Below are positions 9,201-12,619 of a DNA stretch of 12,619 nucleotides, piece by piece. Position 1 is the stretch's first letter, and every line of letters begins with the position of its first letter. Under the pieces are notes generated by a model, which searched no databases, was not told where the DNA came from, and saw only the letters and a program-made list of their open reading frames with translations. Origin of the DNA: Cruorifilaria tuberocauda (Eukaryota; Nematoda; Chromadorea; Rhabditida; Onchocercidae); NCBI GenBank assembly GCA_013365365.1, contig JABVXU010000995.1:1-12619 (forward strand). Direction: 5' to 3'. A program made the translations under genes and the position numbers.

Positions 9201-10309
9201 TTTTCATACAAAGCATGAAGCATATATAAATTATGATAAGCTAAATATATATATACATATTATAAGTATGTAAATTATGATAAGCTAAGTATATAAATAT
9301 AAATACATAAATATTAATATAAATACGTAGGTTATAAATTTATTAATCATGATAAGCTAAATACATAAATCATGATAAACTAAATATACAAATCATGATA
9401 AGCTAAATATATAAATATAAATTATGATAAGTTTAAAATTAAATTTTTTTTAGATTCTGTTGGAAAATCTGAGTATTTAAAATCTTTTCAATGATTCATC
9501 ATTTGTTATAAAATTAGGAAAGCTTAATGTCATCTCTCTATAGTTAGCACATTTTATCATGAAAAACTGTTTTATAGAATTTCTTCTATTTCATCATTTA
9601 TCCGTAAACGTGTAAATTCTTTTGTGTTCAGCTTAATTCCTTTGTGTCAAGCTTAATTCCTCTGTGTCAAACTTAATTCCTTTGTGTCAAGCTTAATTCC
9701 TACGTGTCAAACTTAATTCCTTTGTGTCAAGCTTAATTCCTCTGTGTCAAACTTAATTCCTTTGTAACTAACTTAAATCCTTTGTGCGCAGTATAATCTT
9801 TATCTTATCTCCAATTCAACTTAGACTAATGTAAATAAATGATCAGGGAATCAGTTTAAAGATCGATCAGTCTTTCGATGGTTATTGTAATCACCTGATC
9901 TTCTAGTGAAATTCTATATCAACTTATATTACAAGATCAAGTCTTCAGCTTAAAAGGAACTTTTCAACCAACTTTATTCAAGAAACGAAACCGTTGTAGA
10001 TTAATTCACCTGTGAATTAAAATTCAAAATCAAAAAATTTTTCTGCTAATTAACTTAATTAATTTAAAAGATAACATTTCAATATTTCAGTTGATGGCAA
10101 TAATGGACGAAATCAATCTTGTCCTACAACATTGTAGTTGGTGTGATGTAAGCTTTATTAATAAGGAAGAAATGAAATTAAATGAAATTACAACTGCATG
10201 CAGTAATGCAAGTAAAGCGATTGATCCGTGCAACAATCATCTATCAGAGAATGAATTATCATCATCTGATGATCTCTATCACGATGATATCATTGAAGCA
10301 CGCTTCTAA
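3164..10309 (+). CDS. Divergent 14-3-3-like protein, eight exons, 374 aa
   Basis: The CDS is join(3164-3292, 3425-3554, 5402-5558, 6014-6117, 7221-7378, 7472-7571, 8253-8380, 10091-10309), 1125 nt; all phases agree and all introns are GT-AG. The ATG at 3164 has a strong context (A at -3, G at +4) and an in-frame stop at 3143. Residues 105-119 (NLIEIAHHAFNNENY) fit 14-3-3 helices A/B. SYKKVI (148-153) fits AYKNVV, and EAYEI (223-227) fits EAFEI with a gapless run to N245, the Asn173 position. YNEAKDEFD (279-287) fits FDEAIAELD, and N311 in the last helix fits Asn224. 14-3-3 proteins are dimeric adaptors binding phosphoserine/threonine peptides in cytosol and nucleus. Here Lys49, Asn173 and Asn224 are kept, but Arg56 (V157) and Trp228 (Q315) are not, and Tyr128 is probably Ser. 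About 100 residues precede the domain, and the tail is acidic and Ser-rich. Family placement comes from remembered 14-3-3 motifs, so the fold call is fairly firm and function is not. Confidence 0.77.
3425..3554 (+). CDS. Exon 2 (residues 44-86)
   Basis: The acceptor is TATATTTCAG and the donor is CATG|GTTGGT, leaving phase 1. It opens with the helical KLINLRNLY and turns into a polar Asn/Gln-rich linker (NNDNEQ, SQQENN). The donor at 3555 was chosen over GT at 3559 because only it keeps the frame into exon 3. This exon lies outside the 14-3-3 match. Confidence 0.77.
3612..3710. repeat. Three 33-bp tandem repeats in intron 2
   Basis: Copies start at 3612, 3645 and 3678. Each begins GAAAATRTTAAGTTARTRAA and ends in ATTTTTTACTT plus two bases, exactly 33 bp apart, with only a few substitutions. 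They are recent duplicates in intron sequence and show no coding signal. Confidence 0.88.
4166..5345. repeat. 46-bp minisatellite, about 26 copies, in intron 2
   Basis: Counting the GTAGAAACCGATACGTTTAA core gives about 26 units of 44-46 bp, the rest of the unit being a TA(C/T)GGAATAGCTATG block and GTATGATATAC. Two main variants are interspersed: ATACGTAG with CTATGGTATG, and TTACGCAG (about seven copies) with CTAGRGTATG. Each unit carries three ATACG or TACG motifs and ACGTA/TACGT arms around an 8-base loop. Many units are identical, indicating recent amplification or homogenisation. The array takes up about two thirds of the intron and stops some 55 bp before exon 3. Confidence 0.96.
5402..5558 (+). 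CDS. Exon 3 (residues 87-138 plus split Pro139): start of 14-3-3 domain
   Basis: The acceptor is TTTTTCAG at 5394-5401. The open frame runs further left without a stop to 5335, but that part lies in the intron edge and does not join exon 2 in phase. The donor is AATCC|GTAAAA, phase 2. It encodes the segment matching 14-3-3 helices A and B: NLIEIAHHAFNNENY fits ELVQKAKLAEQAERY position for position, sharing Leu, two Ala, Glu and the final Tyr. Confidence 0.82.
5559..6013 (+). other. Intron 3 (455 bp) with GA microsatellite
   Basis: The intron runs from GTAAAA to CGTTACAG. It is A/T-rich with one GA run at about 5793-5811. No exon or RNA gene is seen. Confidence 0.8.
5793..5811. repeat. GA dinucleotide microsatellite
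   Basis: Nine or so GA units in a row lie within intron 3, on the transcribed-sense strand. Confidence 0.95.
6014..6117 (+). CDS. Exon 4 (residues 140-173 plus split Glu174)
   Basis: The acceptor is TTACAG and the donor GTAG|GTAATT, phase 1. It encodes ILMDLCHKSYKKVIQSAV, matching the 14-3-3 helix C core NLLSVAYKNVVGARR. Lys150 falls at the Lys49 pocket position and Val157 where Arg56 should be. RLKLCEWWRLF then resembles helix D (ELKLIC-type in some isoforms), so roughly 30 residues between helices C and D are missing. Confidence 0.8.
6389..6450. repeat. CT microsatellite with downstream complementary AG tract
   Basis: A CT run at 6389-6421 is followed by AGAGAGAGGAG at 6439-6449, the exact reverse complement of CTCCTCTCTCT at 6398-6408. 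The arms are 11 bp with about 30 bases between, so the intron RNA could fold into a hairpin here. Confidence 0.85.
6780..6941. repeat. Interspersed repeat, copy 1 (intron 4)
   Basis: It is built as X-Y-X: X at about 6780-6817 (CAAATCGTTTCATTTTGACG and on to AAAAGTTAGT), Y at 6823-6906 (core CTCTTTAAAAATTCATTATT at 6846-6865, then TTTTAAATATTTCAATTAAT), and a second partial X at about 6910-6941. Y and X recur together at 10701-10845 after the gene. No open frame or clear terminal repeats are seen. Confidence 0.7.
7098..7140. repeat. GA microsatellite and purine tract
   Basis: About nine consecutive AG units are followed by AAAGAAAGAAAGGG-type sequence, all purine, near the 3' end of intron 4, about 80 bp before exon 5. 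Confidence 0.95.
7221..7378 (+). CDS. Exon 5 (residues 175-226)
   Basis: The acceptor is AATTTTTAG and the donor is GAG|GTGAAA, phase 0. LLCQIDWRSECLQERL is a weak match to the 14-3-3 segment FYLKMKGDYYRYLAEV; if correct, R193 takes the Arg127 place and S194 the Tyr128 place. The exon ends in SLIEAYE, which with the next codon gives EAYEI, the counterpart of EAFEI in helix F. Confidence 0.8.
7472..7571 (+). CDS. Exon 6 (residues 227-259)
   Basis: This exon follows a 93-bp intron with acceptor GAAATTTAG and ends TCTG|GTAACT, phase 1. It covers the 14-3-3 helix F-G stretch. From EAYEI the alignment to [20 protein letters not shown] runs without a gap, with VIKL matching PIRL and N245 at Asn173. 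The next residues (GLCSM for FSVFY) have diverged. Confidence 0.82.
7572..8252 (+). other. Intron 6 (681 bp)
   Basis: The intron runs from GTAACT to AAAGAAATTTAG. The CAG at 8234-8236 was rejected as acceptor because it brings an in-frame TAA. It has A/T-rich sequence, a T-run at about 7758, repeated ACAGTATRTTA near 8020-8040, and a GTACTGTACTGGTACGG patch near 8212. No exon or RNA gene is seen. Confidence 0.75.
8253..8380 (+). CDS. Exon 7 (residues 260-302)
   Basis: It starts with the last two bases of split Glu260 and ends AAT|GTTAGT, phase 0. It encodes an amphipathic helical stretch. YNEAKDEFDRI matches the helix H segment FDEAIAELDTL. Compared with 14-3-3, about 11 residues are inserted before this segment and three after it. 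The end (KAKNEDERRN) is highly charged. Confidence 0.8.
8953..9126. repeat. Nearly perfect 32-bp inverted repeat, 110-bp spacer
   Basis: The left arm, 8953-8984 (GAAATTATTTAATTCAAAAT then GAGAAAATTACG), is the reverse complement of the right arm, 9095-9126, at 30 of 32 positions; the two mismatches are adjacent. A few more bases pair beyond the outer ends. The spacer has no open frame. It resembles a foldback element or a small inverted-repeat transposon remnant, but I see no clear target-site duplication. Confidence 0.88.
9227..9431. repeat. Degenerate repeats of ATGATAAGCTAA
   Basis: Six copies of an AT(C/T)ATGATAARCTAARTA motif start near 9233, 9277, 9349, 9372, 9395 and 9424. The later ones are about 23 bp apart, and the gaps are filled by TATAAATA-type sequence. 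It is an eroded minisatellite. Confidence 0.75.
9621..9790. repeat. 20-bp minisatellite with 40-bp dimer pattern
   Basis: Eight full units of exactly 20 bp lie at 9621-9780 (consensus TTTGTGTCAAGCTTAATTCC), with a partial ninth at 9781-9790. From 9641 to 9760 units ending GCTTAATTCC alternate strictly with units ending ACTTAATTCC, so the amplified unit was a 40-bp dimer. The last full unit (TTTGTAACTAACTTAAATCC) is decayed. There are no spacers and no conserved stem. Confidence 0.95.
9841..10020. other. Complex intronic stretch with GATC motifs and a 20-bp palindrome
   Basis: This patch before the last exon is less A/T-rich than the rest of the intron. GATCAGG at 9841-9847 is inverted as CCTGATC at 9894-9900, with GATCGATC at 9861-9868 between them and another GATC near 9934. 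TTAATTCAC and GTGAATTAA (10001-10020) are perfect 9-bp arms around two bases, enclosing an E-box-like CACCTG. It could be an intronic regulatory element; no gene is seen. Confidence 0.35.
10091..10309 (+). CDS. Exon 8, last exon (residues 303-374 and stop)
   Basis: The acceptor is CAATATTTCAG and the stop is TAA at 10307-10309. LMAIMDEINLVLQ matches the final 14-3-3 helix LIMQLLRDNLTLW without gaps: N311 keeps Asn224, L312 and L314 keep the two Leu, and Trp228 is Gln. The 59-residue tail is polar and acidic, with an LSENELSSSDDLYHDD cluster that has casein-kinase-2-like sites. Acidic, disordered C-terminal tails are typical of 14-3-3 proteins, though this one is longer. Confidence 0.83.
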   Translation: MMAIMDEINLVLQHCSWCDVSFINKEEMKLNEITTACSNASKAIDPCNNHLSENELSSSDDLYHDDIIEARF

Positions 10310-10480
10310 TTAATTCATTTAATTAGTTTACTTTAACTCAAAATAGCAATTAAGTAAAAATTACTTTTTTTGAAATGAAATAATGGCAAATATATCATCA
10401 ATAATGTATAAAATGAAATTTTCTGTAATCATTTTCGCGATTTTGCATGATCCTTTGTTTTTTTTTTGATAAATGATCAA

Positions 10481-10486
10481 AATAAA
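10481..10486 (+). terminator. Possible polyadenylation signal AATAAA
   Basis: AATAAA lies 172 bases after the stop of the 14-3-3-like gene, with T-rich sequence just beyond. The distance is plausible for a nematode 3' UTR. In A/T-rich DNA the motif is common, so the call is tentative. Confidence 0.4.
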
Positions 10487-10700
10487 TTCTTTAATAATTT
10501 TGTTTACAATTTGAATTATTCAATATGTTGAAAATTTGATCAAATGAATGAAATTCATTGATAACGAACGATATTTGTGATATATCAAAATTCAAATACT
10601 TGTAAATTATTGATTATGGGTTATATCATAATTCATTTATAAATTTTCAGAGATTAAACAGTAGAAGAAAATTTTTTTTTGATTTCTGTTCCAGAAAATT

Positions 10701-10845
10701 ATTCCGATCACATCAACTATACTCTTTAAAAATTCATTATTCAAAAGATGTTTTAAATATTTCAATTAATTATACTAGTTATTTGTTTCAATTAACTTTT
10801 CTCTGAAATCGTTTTATTCTGACAAGTAATTTAAAAGTTAATCTA
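10701..10845. repeat. Interspersed repeat, copy 2 (downstream intergenic)
   Basis: Y (10701-10782) repeats 6823-6906, with the 20-bp core CTCTTTAAAAATTCATTATT identical at 10722-10741 and again TTTTAAATATTTCAATTAAT. X follows at about 10803-10845 (GAAATCGTTTTATTCTGACA then AGTAATTTAAAAGTTAATCT). Orientation is the same as copy 1, 3.9 kb away. Confidence 0.7.
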
Positions 10846-11540
10846 ATAAAAATTTCGCGATAAGTGTATAAAGTAATATTTCATTATCTTTCACATTTGA
10901 TGAACTAATAAACTGTTTCGTTATCATTCTAATTATTTCTGTATTGATATTATAACATTTTATTACCAAATTATTGCTTCATTTTTATATTCAACAATAT
11001 AAAACCAATTTTTTTCATTTGATTATCACGTATAAAGAAGGAAACCGTAAGTGTAACGGACGAAAGGAGAAATGAAAAGGAAAAAAGGAATTGCAAACAT
11101 TTGAATTGAAAAAGATCGGAGAATGTCTACCGGTTCTCGATAACCGTAAAAGAAAAAGGAAATTGTTAAAATGTTAACAGAAAAGATCCGGAGAAGAACT
11201 GAAATAAAAAATACATAAGCGAATAGATTGATGAAGGATTTGCAGTAAATGATCAAATAAATAATATATTGAAACAATATTTATGGAATGCATAAGAAAT
11301 TGATATGTGAAATAATTTTGCAACTAATAGTCCTGAACTTTTTTTCAACAAGAAACAAGTATTACTTAAACAATGCTTCATCTAGAGCTATAAACGATAA
11401 TGAGCAAAAAATTTGACATTCGTCCAACTATCGAATATGCATTAAATGAAATAAATACAATACTTGTCAAGATCTCATCTAAATGCTTCGTCATCTAAAC
11501 ATTAATGTTAATGTGATTTAATTATTTAGATATACTAAAC

Positions 11541-11633
11541 AGGAATGCTTTTGAATGTAAGTAAAACCAAGAGGAATGTTTTCGAATGTAAATGAAACTA
11601 AGAGAAATGCTTTTGAATGTAAGTAAAACTAAC
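11541..11633. repeat. Three 31-bp tandem repeats
   Basis: Copies start at 11541, 11572 and 11603 with exact 31-bp spacing; each reads ARRAATGYTTTYGAATGTAA then RTRAAACYAAG or a close variant. They lie in the likely 3' flank of the minus-strand kinase gene. Confidence 0.9.
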
Positions 11634-11846
11634 TTATTTCATATAGATAACATAAAAATATAACAGAAATAACGGTGATAGTTCCATTTGTATACAGAGA
11701 GCAATATTGCTTAAGAATAAATGCTTAAGAATAAAAGCATGAAGAATAAAATTAAAAAAAATAAAAAGAAGAGATAAGGAAGGCAACATGATTTTGAATA
11801 TTCTGAACAATTTTTTTCATCATTCATAGCAATTTACATTTCTTTT

Positions 11847-12002
11847 CTAGCATTTAATTAACTGTATACCACCAGCAGGTCGACTCCAAAATAATACCTC
11901 CATATCTGGTTGCTCGGTATCAAAAAGAGCAACAGCACAACCGCCCCAACCAGCTCCTGTAAGCCGTGCACCCAATGCACCATTTCGTAAACAATTTTCA
12001 AC
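11847..12002 (-). CDS. GALK2: GALK2-like last exon
   Basis: It encodes 51 residues and a TAG stop (11847-11849 on the complement). The acceptor is TATATTTTAG at 12003 and upward. It contains [12 protein letters not shown] and ends [12 protein letters not shown], matching the terminal beta strand of GALK2 (TKPGGGALVLLEA). The stretch between these two motifs is short, which removes the helix found there in the human enzyme. Confidence 0.93.
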   Translation of the reverse strand, partial: VENCLRNGALGARLTGAGWGGCAVALFDTEQPDMEVLFWSRPAGGIQLIKC

Positions 12003-12381
12003 CTAAAATATAACACGAATAACACACACTGCTATATGCAAAATTCCTGTAGTAATTACTATTAATTCGATTAAAATGCATAATATTCGGTATGTTATTA
12101 TATTGTCGTTATCATTAATGATTAGCAATCTATATTTCAGCAACAGATGATTGTTTAGACTTTTTTAAAGCTGCTTGAAATAATATGAAAAAAAAAACTA
12201 ACCACTTCATCCAGTTTATCACAGGAACACTCGAATAGTTCCTTACAACTAGTGTGGCTATCGTTCATCAATTTTCCCATCTCTTTCACATTCCCACTTC
12301 GACATGCTTCATGAAATAAGCGAACTCGATTAGCTTCCATGTAGACATGTTTTGCTCTTTGTGCCAATTTGAATATTTTCA
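11847..12381 (-). CDS. GALK2: N-acetylgalactosamine kinase / galactokinase, GALK2 type (3' part, two exons)
   Basis: The minus-strand CDS is the complement of join(11847-12002, 12203-12381), 5'-partial, joined in phase 0 over a 200-bp intron. It encodes about 110 C-terminal residues. [19 protein letters not shown] matches the GALK2 segment [35 protein letters not shown] matches LMNQSHMSCRDMYECSC; and [16 protein letters not shown] is the glycine-rich third GHMP-kinase motif. GWGGC rather than GGFGGC points to GALK2, not GALK1. GALK2 enzymes are cytosolic and phosphorylate GalNAc (and galactose at high levels) at C1 with ATP, in amino-sugar salvage. The N-terminal substrate and ATP motifs lie off the window. 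The C terminus after GWGGC is about 20 residues shorter than in the human protein. Codons are less A/T-biased than in the 14-3-3-like gene, as expected of a conserved enzyme. Confidence 0.93.
12203..12381 (-). CDS. GALK2: GALK2-like penultimate exon
   Basis: The acceptor is ATATTTGTAG (AG at 12383-12382) and the donor GAAGTG|GTTAGT (GT at 12202-12201). The first two bases complete a codon begun in an upstream exon that I cannot place. The frame is open a little beyond the acceptor, to about 12433, so the 5' boundary rests on consensus and on the match beginning at KIFKL. The donor joins LDEV to VENC, aligning without a gap to human LDQLVDIC. Confidence 0.87.
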
Positions 12382-12619
12382 CTACAAATATTCGAATGGA
12401 AAATGATTGGACAAAGCGTATAAAAAATAAACTTCAATTTATGAATGATTCAAATGGATTGAGTCCGTTTCCAAAAATCACATATAACAGTTATGTACTC
12501 CTTAACTAATTTTTCCAAGTCAGCATAATGAATGGGACATTTCATTATTGACAATTATTATAGCTACGATCAGATACTCTTAGAAATGACAAAAATAAAA
12601 ACTGAATTACTGATAGATT
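12382..12619 (-). other. Upstream intron (or missed exon) of the GALK2-like gene
   Basis: The previous GALK2 exon should lie here or beyond the right edge. A 31-codon open frame at 12450-12545 (minus) contains HYADLEKLVKEYI, faintly like the GALK2 segment ISLEELRTQIL just upstream of IFKLYQ. No AG acceptor lies between its upstream stop and the similarity, so I do not call it an exon. Confidence 0.4.

Larger units (their letters stand above)
8381..10090 (+). other. Intron 7 (1710 bp), repeat-rich
   Basis: The intron runs from GTTAGT to AATATTTCAG. It contains a 32-bp inverted repeat (8953-9126), degenerate ATGATAAGCTAA repeats (9227-9431), a 20-bp minisatellite (9621-9790) and a less A/T-rich 180-bp stretch (9841-10020). 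AAAAG|GTAAGTAT at 8519 is a strong decoy donor, but no coding exon precedes it. Confidence 0.75.
10310..11846. other. Intergenic region between two convergent genes
   Basis: This 1.5-kb region lies between the stop codons of the two genes and should carry both 3' UTRs. It contains an AATAAA for the plus-strand gene (10481-10486), interspersed repeat copy 2 (10701-10845), a more G-containing stretch (about 11035-11160), and 31-bp repeats (11541-11633). I saw no AATAAA on the minus strand for the kinase gene. No supported gene is present. Confidence 0.7.

Noticed and set aside
9621..9790. CRISPR-like array
   Set aside because: Units are contiguous 20-mers with no unique spacers, in an intron of an animal gene. 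The 46-bp array likewise lacks spacers.
3164..10309. SMG7/EST1 or plain TPR protein as an alternative identity
   Set aside because: These share a 14-3-3-like helical fold, but the specific matches (YKKVI with Lys, EAYEI, Asn at the 173 and 224 positions) fit canonical 14-3-3 better. A profile search could still overturn this.
10481..10486. Treating every AATAAA as a polyadenylation site
   Set aside because: AATAAA and near variants are frequent in this A/T-rich DNA; only the one suitably placed after the stop at 10309 was kept, with low confidence.
11125..11150. tRNA T-arm-like sequence CGGTTCTCGATAACCG
   Set aside because: The loop is six bases, and no anticodon, D or acceptor stems can be found around it.
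11026..11277. 83-codon minus-strand frame with hydrophobic segments
   Set aside because: The hydrophobicity results from A/purine-rich plus-strand sequence read as Phe/Ile/Leu codons; no homology, promoter or splice context is seen.

Overview
The window reads as nuclear DNA of a parasitic-type nematode, most likely filarial; the exact species is an inference I cannot settle. The reasons are a very A+T-rich background, genes split by GT-AG introns whose acceptors are short T-rich runs ending in TTTCAG or TTTTAG with no long polypyrimidine tract, many microsatellites and minisatellites, and an animal GALK2-type kinase. There are no operons, Shine-Dalgarno sites or bacterial features.

Layout. 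Bases 1-3163 are non-coding and repeat-rich: a 64-bp tandem array cut by the left edge, a CT microsatellite, and an array of roughly 43-bp units with a 218-bp higher-order period. Bases 3164-10309 (+) hold one eight-exon gene. I joined its exons by splice-site consensus and reading-frame phase, giving a 1125-nt CDS and 374 residues. Its longer introns carry a block of about 26 copies of a 46-bp minisatellite (intron 2), GA and CT microsatellites (introns 3 and 4), a nearly perfect 32-bp inverted repeat (intron 7) and a 20-bp minisatellite (intron 7). Bases 10310-11846 are intergenic. At 11847-12381 (-) lie the last two exons of a convergent gene for a GALK2-type N-acetylgalactosamine kinase / galactokinase, which continues beyond the right edge.

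The main result is the eight-exon gene. No single exon suggests a family, but the spliced protein aligns along residues 105-315 with the 14-3-3 fold. The helix A/B pattern ending in a conserved Tyr, a SYKKVI match to AYKNVV, an EAYEI match to EAFEI with a gapless run to a conserved Asn, and a last helix with the conserved Asn of DNLTLW are all present. Several phosphopeptide-pocket residues are missing, about 30 residues between helices C and D are deleted, an 11-residue insertion follows helix G, and about 100 residues are added at the N terminus. It looks like a fast-evolving, atypical 14-3-3 paralogue. The two genes converge and show no evident functional link.
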